A stretch of 28,568 nucleotides of DNA from Bacteroidota bacterium (lineage in GTDB: Bacteria > Bacteroidota > Bacteroidia > Chitinophagales > Chitinophagaceae), in the NCBI GenBank assembly GCA_023411775.1, contig JAEYOL010000015.1, positions 1 through 28,568 on the forward strand. The letters run 5' to 3'. The notes under the pieces were generated by a model that had not been told where the DNA came from, searched no databases, and saw only the letters and a list, made by a program, of their open reading frames with translations. Of the stretch, positions 1-9,254 are shown piece after piece. The position numbers and the translations under genes are program-made. How positions within the stretch are numbered: position 1 is the stretch's first letter; each line of letters opens with the position of its first letter.

Positions 1-2
1 TT

Positions 3-299
3 CGCCGGTTCCAGGACGATAAGGAGACAGACTTTACTATCCAGCAGGTGAGGGAGGAGTTTTTCCGCCTCGTCTACGACAAAGTGAACAGGATGCCGCC
101 GAAAATGAAAGAGGTCTTCCTTTTATCTTACCGCGAGGGCCTTAAGCCGGCCGAGATCGCCCGGCAACTGAACCTAAGCGTGAACACGGTTGGTAATCAT
201 AAAGCTAATGCCATTCGAATGCTCAGGCAGGCATTAACCGGCTCGCCGGCCCTGACCGCCCTGTTGATGTTCTTAGATAACCTGCCGGGGCAAAACTGA
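3..299 (+). CDS. ECF RNA polymerase sigma-70 factor, C-terminal part (5' end outside window)
   Basis: Only the last ~98 residues are inside the window; the frame is already open at base 3, so the GTG at 48 is internal and not a start. What is visible is a region-4 helix-turn-helix of the ECF type: a helix around RMPPKMKEVFLLSYREGL, then the recognition unit KPAEIARQLNLSVNTVGNHKANAIRML, the part that reads the -35 box. It is followed within about 120 bases by a FecR anti-sigma gene and a SusC/SusD pair, the standard arrangement of Bacteroidota cell-surface signalling loci. The sigma factor is therefore expected to be held by that FecR protein and to drive the downstream operon. The pairing is inference from position. 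Confidence in the family is high; region 2 cannot be examined. Confidence 0.93.
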   Translation, partial: RRFQDDKETDFTIQQVREEFFRLVYDKVNRMPPKMKEVFLLSYREGLKPAEIARQLNLSVNTVGNHKANAIRMLRQALTGSPALTALLMFLDNLPGQN

Positions 300-421
300 G
301 CCCCAGGCGGCGGGAATCGGTGACTTTTTTAAAAATTTCTATTGTTCTTTAGTGGTTTTTGTCCGCTCATGCGTAGTCTGCATGGCAACCTTACTCCTCT
401 TATCCATCTATTTTTTTTAAT

Positions 422-1642
422 ATGACCGAACACCAGCACTACGGGCTTTTGCTATATAAATTTCTCGAGGGCACTATCAATACTGAAGAAGCAGCCAGGC
501 TGGAGCAGTGGCTGCACAAGAGCCCCGAGCGAAGGGAACTGTTGAAAGAACTGTCAGATGATGAGCAATTGCCTAAGGCGATCCAGGAGTATCATCCTGA
601 CAACCGGCTTGACCTGGAAACCCGCATTTTCGACATGATCAGGGGGCGCCTGGCGATGAAACCCGAGCCCGTGGCCATCTATAGAAAGTCATGGTTTCGG
701 TTGGCCATCGCGGCATGCCTGGTTTTGTTGTTGGGACTGGGTTCTTATTTTACTTTTTTCCACTCAACCGCCACCCCGGCTGCAGTGGCAGCGCTGCCCG
801 ACGCTGGTGATGTAAATGCCCCCGCGTCAAATAGGGCCACGATCACTTTGGCTGACGGGAGCACCGTGTACCTGGATAGTGAAGCAAGCGGTGCTCTGGC
901 AGAACAGGGCAACATGCAGCTGGTAAAACTGGCGGATGGCCAGATCGCATACCAGCCAATAGGGGAGCATGCAACAAGCACTTTGCAGTATAATAACTTG
1001 ACGAATCCTCGCGGATCAAGAGTAATCGATATTACCCTGTCCGACGGAAGCAGGGTATGGTTAAATGCCGGTACCAGTTTTACTTATCCTGTTGCCTTTA
1101 CCGGACCAGATAGGAAAGTGTCTGTTAACGGAGAAGCTTATTTCGAAGTGATGCAGGACAACGGTAAACCATTCCTGGTAAACACCGGTAACGCCTTTGT
1201 GAAAGTGTTGGGTACACAGTTTAATGTAATGAACTATAGTGGTGAACCCACCATTCAAACCACATTGCTGGAAGGAAGTGTACAGTTTATTGCCGGAAAC
1301 AACGAAATACTGTTAGCGCCGGGACAGCAAAGCAACCTCGATAAAAATGGTAGCCTCACTATAGCAAAAAATGTAGATGTGGAATTGGTGACAGCCTGGA
1401 AAAACGGGTTGCAGTCTTTCCGGCATGCCGATCTGAAAACCCTGATGCGCCGCGTGGAAAGATGGTATGATGTGGATGTGGTGTATGAAACCGAGGTGCC
1501 AGATTCTTTGAGTTTTACCGGTGAGGGCATCGCAAGGAATGTAAGCCTGCGCGAACTGTTGCAGGTATTGGAGAATAATGAATTCAGGTTTGAAATAGAC
1601 GCTGGAAACAGAAAAGTGAATGTAAAAAAAGCTAATCGCTGA
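422..1642 (+). CDS. FecR family anti-sigma factor (FecR plus DUF4974 domains)
   Basis: This 406-residue protein has three parts. A cytoplasmic N-terminus (about 1-88) contains the short helical module that holds the sigma factor. A single membrane helix lies at about 91-113 (WFRLAIAACLVLLLGLGSYF). The periplasmic region contains the FecR domain (about 195-290, with NPRGSRVIDITLSDGSRVWL and GEAYFEV motifs) and a DUF4974-type C-terminus (about 332-403). The known role is to sit in the inner membrane, sense the STN domain of a TonB-dependent transporter, and release or activate its ECF sigma factor. The partial sigma gene lies upstream and the STN-bearing SusC gene 90 bases downstream, so all three signalling parts are adjacent. 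Length is typical for the family. The ATG at 422 gives the complete N-terminal helix. The family call is firm; the partnership is inferred from position. Confidence 0.95.
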   Translation: MTEHQHYGLLLYKFLEGTINTEEAARLEQWLHKSPERRELLKELSDDEQLPKAIQEYHPDNRLDLETRIFDMIRGRLAMKPEPVAIYRKSWFRLAIAACLVLLLGLGSYFTFFHSTATPAAVAALPDAGDVNAPASNRATITLADGSTVYLDSEASGALAEQGNMQLVKLADGQIAYQPIGEHATSTLQYNNLTNPRGSRVIDITLSDGSRVWLNAGTSFTYPVAFTGPDRKVSVNGEAYFEVMQDNGKPFLVNTGNAFVKVLGTQFNVMNYSGEPTIQTTLLEGSVQFIAGNNEILLAPGQQSNLDKNGSLTIAKNVDVELVTAWKNGLQSFRHADLKTLMRRVERWYDVDVVYETEVPDSLSFTGEGIARNVSLRELLQVLENNEFRFEIDAGNRKVNVKKANR

Positions 1643-1732
1643 TTAGCAAAATTTGGGAGATACGTTGTGATCACCTCCGCACAACGCCACCTATATATAA
1701 GGCAATGATCATTAAAAAAACCACACTGAACT

Positions 1733-4700
1733 ATGCATCAGACTGCTCGTGAGAAGATGATTCCTGAAGTCCAGGAACGGCAACTCTCTTTTTTTTCTGC
1801 AGCATTCCAACGCCTACCGAAGGAAGCTGTTGTACAACAAATTACCAGGCCATCTGTAAAGCGGGCCATCAGAACCGCGAAGTATGTGGCTTTCCTGCTA
1901 TTGGTATTAAGCCTGCAGTTAAATGCCCGAAGTTATGGCCAGATTAGTTTACATGTAGAATCGGAATCACTGGAAAAGGTATTGCAACAGGTAAAGAAAC
2001 AATCGGGCCTGGCTGTCGTATACCAGGACCAGCTGATGAAGCGCAGCAAGCCGGTGACCCTGTCGATCCGGAATGTAACAGTACAACAGGCGCTGACACT
2101 GATTTTTAAAGACCAGGATCTTACCTGGGAACTGGTGGGCGACAAAATCATTTCCATCAGGGAAAAGAGCCGGGCGCCGGTAAGTAGCCCGGGTGAAATG
2201 CTAAATGAGAAAACCCAGCCGCCCATCGAAATTCGCGGCCGCGTGGTAGATGCCAGGACAAGTGAGCCGCTGGTGGGCGCCAGTATCTTTGTAAAAGAAA
2301 CACAAATAGGTGTATCCACTAATGAAAGGGGTGAATTTATTATCACCATGGGCAGCCCGGGTGTATTGCAGATTTCCATGTCGGGATACCAGACGGTGGA
2401 GGAAAGGGCCAATGAAAGCAATGCCAGCCTTGTGGTGCGTTTACAGATGAGGGTGCAGGAATTGAACGCGGTGGTAGCTGTTGGATATTTTAACCGCAAG
2501 AAATCAACTTATACCGGATCCGCAGTTACCTATAATAATGAAGACCTGCGTAAGGTGGGTAATGCCAATACGTTCCAGGCCCTGAAGAACCTGATGCCGT
2601 CGATGTTTGTCGACAACTTTTCTATGGGCTCAAGTCCCAATGCCATGCCTAATATCCGCTTGCGTGGTACCTCCACGTTTGACAACTTGGGCACGGTGAT
2701 CGACGGCGTGAAAGGCAATTATATAAAGAACCCCAACGAACCGCTGTTTATACTGGATGGATTTGAAGCAAGTGTGGAACGGATATTTGACCTCGATATA
2801 AATCGTATCGAGTCCATCACCATTTTAAAGGATGCTGCATCCAAGGCCGTATATGGTGCAAAGGCGGCTAATGGGGTGGTAGTGGTAGAAACTAAGAAAT
2901 CGGTAGGTAACCGTGTATTTGTTCACTATAACGGCTCGCTGGATGTGGAAGTCCCCGACCTTACCAGTTACAACCTGGCCAATGCCAATGAAAAACTGGA
3001 TGCCGAGGTATTGGACGGATTCTATAAGGCAAACGATATTCAGCAGTCGATCATTTTCCAACAGATGTATAACCAGCGTAGAAAGCTGGCGCTGGAAGGA
3101 TTGAATACAGACTGGATCGCAAAGCCGCTCCGTGAAGGGATCGGACATAAGCATACTGTAGGCATTGAACTGGGTAACCAGGGCCTGAATGTAATTGGCG
3201 ACCTGAGCTACAGGGATGTACAGGGTGTGATGAAGGGCTCTTACCGTAAGAACATGGGAGGCAACTTAACCGCGTCCTACCGGGTAAGAAATTTTCTGTT
3301 CCGTAATATTATGAGTGTAACTGCAAATAAAGCGGTGGAGTCGCCATATGGCAGTTTTGATGACTACGTAAAAATGAATCCATACTGGAAAGCGCAGAAC
3401 GAGGATGGCAGCATTCCTTTCTATGCCGAGATAAACCCGTATGATAATTCGAGGGTAACAAATCCTTTCTTCAATTCCACTACCAATACCCGTTACGATA
3501 ATAGTTATTTCAATTTTTCCAATAACTTTTATTTGGAATGGATGCTGAACAACCAGTTTAGGATTGTGGGACGTTTTGGTGTGGACAACAAAACCAGTGA
3601 GGCCAATGCTTTTGAGCCGTCAAATCATACCAGGTTTGATGGGGCGGAATACTCAAGTGATGAGGGCCGTTTAAGGAAAGGCGCTTACCAGTTGAATAAT
3701 GGAAAAAGCAACTATGTGAGCGGTGACCTCACTGTGAACTACCGCAATGTATTTGGCCGCAATGTAGTGGGAGCAAATGCCGGTATATCTGTTAGTGAAA
3801 GAAAGTTCAATGAGGTGATACACCAGGTAGAAGGCTTCTCGAGCGACAGGATGGAAGATGTAACCTTTGGCCGTGGCTATGCACTAAACAGCAGGCCCAC
3901 CGGTATCGCATCTGTGACCCGCGACCTGGGTGGTTTCTTTGCCGCCAATTATTCCTTTGATGAAAGATTTTTAGCTGACTTCAGCTTCAGGGGAAGTGCA
4001 TCCTCCCAGTTTGGCGCCAACCAGCGCTGGGGACTTTTTTATAGCCTGGGACTGGGTTATAATCTTCACAATGATGCAGCTATAAAGCGGGCGCTTCCTT
4101 TTGTGGACGAGTTGCGAGTGAGGGGTTCTATTGGTACCTCGGGTAATCCCAACTTCATGACCAATGTATCTATCGCTACTTACGAGTATTACCCGGATGC
4201 ATTGTACCAGGGTTTCCCCGGAACTTACCTGGTAAGTTTAAGCAATCCCGATTTGCGTTGGGAAAATAAGCTGGATTACAATGCCGGTCTGGATATTCGT
4301 ATCAACCGTTTTAGCGGACGCCTGGATTATTACAACAGTTATACAGAAAACCTTGTGACACCGATTTCAGTAGTACCGTCAACCGGCTTCAGCACGGTAT
4401 ATGAAAACCTGGGTAAAGTGCAGAATACGGGTATAGAGGCGTACGTATCATATAATGTATACCAAAAAGGTCGCGATTTTGTAAATGTGTATGGTAGTAT
4501 TGAGACCAACCTGAACAAGATACTGGCCTTATCGGATGCGATGAAAGCCTACAATGATCGTATGACAGACTCTGCTTCCTTTAAGGGCAACAGTGTACCG
4601 GTAAAGCGCTATTATGAAGGCGGTTCATTGCATACCATTTGGGCGGTACCATCGCTGGGGATTGATCCTGCCACCGGATTGGAGGTTTATCAGAATCCTG

Positions 4701-5251
4701 ACGGTACCACTACCTATTTGTGGGATGCTAATAACATGGTGAATGCCGGTTACGGAAGCCCGAGATACCAGGGAACCCTTGGTGTGAACCTGGAGATCAA
4801 AGGCTGGGGGTTAAATGTTACCGCACGTTATTTAGGCGGTGGCCAGGTATACAACCAAACCCTGGTAGATCGCGTGGAGAATGTGAATATGCTGTACAAT
4901 GTTGACAAGCGTGTGCTGACGGGCAGATGGACAGCACCCGGCCAGGATGTGTTGTATAAGAAGCTGGGACAGTTTACATACGATCCCGATGGTGATGGTG
5001 TCGTTACATCACTCCAGGAAGTAACCAGGGCCACCACCCGGTTTGTACAGGACCGCAACGAACTTGATATCGCCGCGGTAAATGTGTACTACCTCTTCCA
5101 GGACAGAACCGTAAAAAAATTGGGTATGCAAAGACTGAAAGTAGCTTTCAATATGAATGAGATCGCCAAGTTCAGCTCTATTCAAATTGAAAGGGGTACC
5201 ATTTATCCGTTCTCAAGGACCATGTCTTTATCAATTTCTGCTACCTTCTAA
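1733..5251 (+). CDS. SusC/RagA-family TonB-linked outer membrane transporter with STN domain
   Basis: This 1172-residue outer membrane transporter imports substrate captured by its SusD partner, using TonB energy. Order of parts: a long N-terminal leader with the hydrophobic core at about 51-64 and cleavage near 70; an STN (secretin/TonB N-terminal) domain at about 71-143; a carboxypeptidase-regulatory-like beta sandwich at about 167-240 (IRGRVVDARTSEPLVGASI); a plug at about 258-388 containing the SusC signature ILKDAASKAVYGAKAANGVV; and a long beta barrel to a terminal Phe. The STN domain marks it as a signal-transducing transporter that talks to the FecR protein encoded just upstream. The start at 1733 gives a long charged stretch ahead of the signal core; Met9 (1757) is an alternative. 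The substrate is unknown, but the downstream proteases point to peptides. Confidence 0.96.
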   Translation: MHQTAREKMIPEVQERQLSFFSAAFQRLPKEAVVQQITRPSVKRAIRTAKYVAFLLLVLSLQLNARSYGQISLHVESESLEKVLQQVKKQSGLAVVYQDQLMKRSKPVTLSIRNVTVQQALTLIFKDQDLTWELVGDKIISIREKSRAPVSSPGEMLNEKTQPPIEIRGRVVDARTSEPLVGASIFVKETQIGVSTNERGEFIITMGSPGVLQISMSGYQTVEERANESNASLVVRLQMRVQELNAVVAVGYFNRKKSTYTGSAVTYNNEDLRKVGNANTFQALKNLMPSMFVDNFSMGSSPNAMPNIRLRGTSTFDNLGTVIDGVKGNYIKNPNEPLFILDGFEASVERIFDLDINRIESITILKDAASKAVYGAKAANGVVVVETKKSVGNRVFVHYNGSLDVEVPDLTSYNLANANEKLDAEVLDGFYKANDIQQSIIFQQMYNQRRKLALEGLNTDWIAKPLREGIGHKHTVGIELGNQGLNVIGDLSYRDVQGVMKGSYRKNMGGNLTASYRVRNFLFRNIMSVTANKAVESPYGSFDDYVKMNPYWKAQNEDGSIPFYAEINPYDNSRVTNPFFNSTTNTRYDNSYFNFSNNFYLEWMLNNQFRIVGRFGVDNKTSEANAFEPSNHTRFDGAEYSSDEGRLRKGAYQLNNGKSNYVSGDLTVNYRNVFGRNVVGANAGISVSERKFNEVIHQVEGFSSDRMEDVTFGRGYALNSRPTGIASVTRDLGGFFAANYSFDERFLADFSFRGSASSQFGANQRWGLFYSLGLGYNLHNDAAIKRALPFVDELRVRGSIGTSGNPNFMTNVSIATYEYYPDALYQGFPGTYLVSLSNPDLRWENKLDYNAGLDIRINRFSGRLDYYNSYTENLVTPISVVPSTGFSTVYENLGKVQNTGIEAYVSYNVYQKGRDFVNVYGSIETNLNKILALSDAMKAYNDRMTDSASFKGNSVPVKRYYEGGSLHTIWAVPSLGIDPATGLEVYQNPDGTTTYLWDANNMVNAGYGSPRYQGTLGVNLEIKGWGLNVTARYLGGGQVYNQTLVDRVENVNMLYNVDKRVLTGRWTAPGQDVLYKKLGQFTYDPDGDGVVTSLQEVTRATTRFVQDRNELDIAAVNVYYLFQDRTVKKLGMQRLKVAFNMNEIAKFSSIQIERGTIYPFSRTMSLSISATF

Positions 5252-5262
5252 ATTAAGCCAAC

Positions 5263-6726
5263 ATGAAAAGAATATTCATATATATACTTGCTGCAGGATG
5301 TCTTACCAGTATTACTTCCTGCAAAAAATTCCTGGACGTTACGGCCAGTAACCAGATCAAATCAGAGGACCTGTTAAGTACGGAAACAGGCTTTAAGGAT
5401 GCGTTGATGGGTGTTTATATCGGCATGGGTCAGAATAAACATTACGGAGGTATGCAATCTTATGTTGTTACTGATATTTTAGCGCAGCAGTACAAGCCTT
5501 TAATCAACCTGTCTATTTATTACCAGCTGCAATCTTATAACTACCAGCACATGGCTGCCCGTCAGTTCACCGACTTGTTCTGGGGCTTGTACAGAACCAT
5601 TGCCGGCATTAATAACGCCCTGGCGCAGATGGATGGCCAGCAGGGTATTTTTGATCCTATCAATTATAAAATAATAAAAGGCGAGTTACTCGCTTTGCGG
5701 GCCTACCTGCATTTTGACCTGCTGCGTTTATATGGTCATGAGAATTACCAGGGGCGGCCGGATCTTGCCAATTTTCCCGCTATCCCTTATGTAACGGCTT
5801 ATAATAAAGAAGTAACGCCTCAAAAGTCTTATGCCGAAACATTCGCGCTTATCTTAAACGATATCCAGGGTGCTGCCGAACTGCTAAAGGAAGACCCGGT
5901 TTATCCCAATACCTCGCGCCCGGCAGACTATTATGCCAACGTGAACAGGGATGGCTTTTACAATAACCGGAACAGCAGGATGAACTATTATGCGTTGAAG
6001 GCTTTGGAAGCACGTGTCTACACCTGGATGGGTGGCGCGACGAATCTGCAAAAAGCAGCGAGTGCAGCAAGGGAGGTAATTGATAACGGTCCTGCGACGT
6101 TGATCAACAACAGCAATTCGGGAAGTACCGACAGGTCTTTCGCGGCTGAGCATATTTTCCACCTGGAGGTGTATGAACTGGCCTTGTGGTCGGGCGCTTT
6201 GAAAAGTGGATCTGCGGCCGACTATAATGCCCTGTTTGTTGACGAGACCACGTTTAACACCGTATTTGAATTGAACGACCCGCAGGTGGGTGCGGTTGAT
6301 AAACGCCAGATCGTGCAGTTTGTGCAGGATGGCAATGGCAGAACGCCGGTGAAGCTGGCTGCAGCGCCCGGGCAGGTCGCCAATAAATTTTTCCCGATGA
6401 TGCGGGTGTCGGAAATGTATTATATCGAAGCGGAGTATGAATTGATCAACAACCGGGTAAAAGCGGTACAGTTACTCAACGAGGTACGCAGGAGCAGGGG
6501 TATTTTGAAAGACATTCCTGAGTCTGCAACCACTGACGAGGTAAAGCTGGAGCTGACGAAGGAATACCAGAAGGATTTTTCTGCGGAAGGGCAATTGTTC
6601 TTTTATTATAAGAGAAATGGCTTTGATACTTTCCGCGGCCTGCCCAGCACCATATTGGGTGATGATAAATTATACATGTTGCCTTATCCGCAAAATGAAC
6701 TGGAGTTAGGTAACCGGGTACAATAA
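5263..6726 (+). CDS. RagB/SusD-family nutrient-binding outer membrane lipoprotein
   Basis: This 487-residue surface lipoprotein caps the SusC barrel and binds the substrate. The signal peptide ends in the lipobox ITSC, so lipidation is at Cys20, followed directly by the KKFLDV start typical of SusD proteins. The helical TPR-like core includes the conserved KGELLALRAYLHFDLLRLYG segment (about 143-162) and a later AEYELINN...LLNEVRRSRG helix pair. The C-terminus LPYPQNELELGNRVQ is the usual SusD end. The gene starts 11 bases after the SusC stop, so the pair is co-transcribed. Length is within the usual range. The family is certain from sequence; ligand specificity cannot be read from it. Confidence 0.96.
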   Translation: MKRIFIYILAAGCLTSITSCKKFLDVTASNQIKSEDLLSTETGFKDALMGVYIGMGQNKHYGGMQSYVVTDILAQQYKPLINLSIYYQLQSYNYQHMAARQFTDLFWGLYRTIAGINNALAQMDGQQGIFDPINYKIIKGELLALRAYLHFDLLRLYGHENYQGRPDLANFPAIPYVTAYNKEVTPQKSYAETFALILNDIQGAAELLKEDPVYPNTSRPADYYANVNRDGFYNNRNSRMNYYALKALEARVYTWMGGATNLQKAASAAREVIDNGPATLINNSNSGSTDRSFAAEHIFHLEVYELALWSGALKSGSAADYNALFVDETTFNTVFELNDPQVGAVDKRQIVQFVQDGNGRTPVKLAAAPGQVANKFFPMMRVSEMYYIEAEYELINNRVKAVQLLNEVRRSRGILKDIPESATTDEVKLELTKEYQKDFSAEGQLFFYYKRNGFDTFRGLPSTILGDDKLYMLPYPQNELELGNRVQ

Positions 6727-6825
6727 CCAAAGAGGCTGGTAAAGCGGCACGAATAGTATGGCAGAGATAGAGAAACTACCGGCGTAAATAACCAATCACG
6801 AGGAAACAATTTTAAAAGGGTTTAT

Positions 6826-7545
6826 ATGAAACTGATTTTAAATTATATTTTTTTTATCGCACTCTTTTTGATGTCATGCAAAAAGAGCGAACCACTTTCT
6901 TTCAGCGCTTCACCCGCTGTAAATTTTATCAACCAAACCAGCGTATATACCTTCCTGGGCAATAGTACCGGCGAGCAGGTGCATGAAATACCTGTAAGGG
7001 TAATCGGGCATGCTGCCGCCCAGGACCGCACCTTTACGGCAGAGGTTGTTGCTGATAAGACCGACGCGCCAGCCAATCTTTATGAAGTGTTGGGCGGCGA
7101 GGTAAAAGCCGGCGATTTCGAGGGTGTGTTACAGGTGAAACTAAAGAATGCACCGACACTAAGTACGAGCGAAGTAAAGCTGGCCCTGAGAATTAAAGGA
7201 ACAGGTGATCTGGGTGCAGGGAACGTAGAAAGCCAGGTACACACAATCACCTGGTCTGACAAAGTGGTGATACCCAGTTGGACCTACTACAGGATATTTT
7301 TTACGCAAAATCCGAGCTCAAGAGCTTATAAACTTATTGTAGAACAAACGGGACTAACCACCTTCCCGGCCGCGGTATATAGCGGGCTGCAGCAGCATGG
7401 TGCGGAAGCCCTGGGTGTGAAATTTGGAAACTTTATAAAACAGTGGAATCTGGATCACCCCAACGATATCCTTGTGCATGATGATGGTGTAGCAGTAGGC
7501 CAGCCTATTGTGCCTAAGTACTGGGACAAAAACCTGTATCCCTAG
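6826..7545 (+). CDS. DUF4843 domain-containing lipoprotein
   Basis: This is a 239-residue lipoprotein with a short signal peptide and lipobox LMSC (Cys18). The mature part begins with the pattern FSASPAVNFINQTSVYTFLGN and continues with beta-rich sequence (EIPVRVIGHAAAQDRTFTAEVV). That matches my memory of DUF4843 proteins, which sit directly behind SusD in many Bacteroidota loci that lack polysaccharide-degrading enzymes. It probably lies on the cell surface as an accessory of the SusC/SusD complex; the molecular role is not established. It follows SusD by 99 bases and precedes a PKD-like lipoprotein, the common order. The domain call rests on position plus recognised sequence style. Confidence 0.86.
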   Translation: MKLILNYIFFIALFLMSCKKSEPLSFSASPAVNFINQTSVYTFLGNSTGEQVHEIPVRVIGHAAAQDRTFTAEVVADKTDAPANLYEVLGGEVKAGDFEGVLQVKLKNAPTLSTSEVKLALRIKGTGDLGAGNVESQVHTITWSDKVVIPSWTYYRIFFTQNPSSRAYKLIVEQTGLTTFPAAVYSGLQQHGAEALGVKFGNFIKQWNLDHPNDILVHDDGVAVGQPIVPKYWDKNLYP

Positions 7546-7621
7546 ACAGATGCAGGATAGTCATGTAGTGTAAGAATTCAATCCAAACAAGTAGAACGAA
7601 TTAAACTTAACAAAAGATAGC

Positions 7622-9175
7622 ATGAAACGTATTACTATAATTTCCTTCGGTGTCATGTTTGTTGTCACTGCCCTTATTTCCGCATGCCGGAAAGATGACA
7701 GCTCCTTCGCAACGAATAAATTGCCCGACCTGAGCTTTGGTTACACTCCCGGGGAGGCCTTAAGTGTTTACCAGTTTAACACCTTGCAACTGGATCCCAA
7801 AATTAATTACGGCGGAGCCGATAAAACAAAGTATAGCTTTACCTGGATGATCAACCCCGATCCCAGGGACACTACGTTCATTACCATTGGAGAGTCGGAG
7901 ATGCTGAATTACGAAGTAAGCTTTACACCCAATACGGGTACCTATTATCATACGCTGAAATTGTATGTGACCAACACTGAAAATAATCTGCAGGCTATTC
8001 ATTACTGGAGACTAACTGTATTGAATAATATGGGCGAGGGCCTGGTTATTGCCACCACCAGTGATAATTTGACCACTGACTTTTCGCATGTAATGAGCCC
8101 TGAAGTAACTACGGACTACACTGAAGTGTCTATAAAAAAGAATATATTGTCCGGTGTAAACGGTTCAGGTATCGATGGCCTGGTGCATGATCTTTATTTT
8201 GCCAATGTGCGTGGTGGCAACAGGGTGTATGCACTGACCAGTGATAATATGTATGCTTACAATACGCTGGATTATTCATTTGTAGGCGACAAAAGCGAGT
8301 TGTTTGTTACGCCACCGCCAGCTTTAAAACCCAGCTCCTTTTATTATTGCTACCAGAACGATGTGTATGTGGGAAATGATATGATCTATTATGGCTGGTT
8401 TGCTACGGCAGCGAAAATTGGCGTACAATCTCTTTATGCCAATCCGATCCCCGGGATCATTGCCCTGAATCCCAACTCGGTGAATACCGGTACCTACGAC
8501 CCGGCGTTCAGGATACACTACTACGATGAAGTAAACGGGAAGTTTGGTTATATACAGGGACCATTTGCTTTTTCCGACAAGACGCAAAATTTTGCTCCCA
8601 GCGAAGAGCATAATGGCGTTAATGCGGGTAACTATCCCGGGAAAGTCAATATAGCAGCGGGTATATCGGTTGACCGCGGTTTTTTGCATGTTCTAAAGGA
8701 TAAAACTACCGGTGAATACGAGTTATTGGTTTTTGATCGCGGCAATAATAATTACGGGGAACCCTATATTGCACCGAAGCCAATAAAAAAGATCGATCTG
8801 GCCGGCGCTCCTGATATTGCCAATGCCACGAAATTTGTATTACTGGACGATCAGAATGTAATGTTCTATGCCACAGCAAACAAAATATATGCGGTGATAT
8901 TTGCAGGCGCTACTGCCATTGTGGAAGAAAGATATACGGTGCCGGCAGGGGAGTCAATTACCACATTGGATATTTATCGTCAATATGGTTATCCCAACCA
9001 GGCATCTTATATCAGTACAAATAACAGGCAGCTGATTCTTTCCACTTATAACGGAACGGAAGGTAAGGTAAGTTTACTGCCATTGATCAACCTGGGAGCA
9101 GGCAATATCAATATCGGCGGGATCAAAACCTTTAACGGTTTCGATAAAGTGCTTTCCATCGTGCCTCAGAAATAA
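7622..9175 (+). CDS. PKD-like family lipoprotein of the SusCD locus
   Basis: This 517-residue lipoprotein has signal peptide MKRITIISFGVMFVVTALIS and a lipobox ending at Cys22 (ISAC). An N-terminal PKD-like beta sandwich (about 35-135) contains the TKYSFTWMINPDPRDTTFI and YYHTLKLYVTNTENNL strands. The remaining ~380 residues are beta-rich with repeated short blocks such as YANPIPGIIALNPNSVNTG, which may form a propeller-like domain. The family is known from SusC-SusD-DUF4843 operons, in exactly the slot seen here. It probably helps bind substrate or scaffold the proteases at the surface; this is inference. The spacing of 76 bases from the previous gene and 79 bases to the protease start chosen here suggests one operon. 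Confidence 0.85.
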   Translation: MKRITIISFGVMFVVTALISACRKDDSSFATNKLPDLSFGYTPGEALSVYQFNTLQLDPKINYGGADKTKYSFTWMINPDPRDTTFITIGESEMLNYEVSFTPNTGTYYHTLKLYVTNTENNLQAIHYWRLTVLNNMGEGLVIATTSDNLTTDFSHVMSPEVTTDYTEVSIKKNILSGVNGSGIDGLVHDLYFANVRGGNRVYALTSDNMYAYNTLDYSFVGDKSELFVTPPPALKPSSFYYCYQNDVYVGNDMIYYGWFATAAKIGVQSLYANPIPGIIALNPNSVNTGTYDPAFRIHYYDEVNGKFGYIQGPFAFSDKTQNFAPSEEHNGVNAGNYPGKVNIAAGISVDRGFLHVLKDKTTGEYELLVFDRGNNNYGEPYIAPKPIKKIDLAGAPDIANATKFVLLDDQNVMFYATANKIYAVIFAGATAIVEERYTVPAGESITTLDIYRQYGYPNQASYISTNNRQLILSTYNGTEGKVSLLPLINLGAGNINIGGIKTFNGFDKVLSIVPQK

Positions 9176-9254
9176 GTGTATTGGTTTTTCGTTTATCCAA
9201 AATGCCATGTCAATTGCTTTGGAGAAGCATCAAATATTATTACAGAATTACTAT

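Noticed and set aside
9207..9254. Upstream ATG of the first metalloprotease
   Set aside because: The 16 extra residues would sit ahead of an otherwise standard signal peptide starting at ATG 9255.
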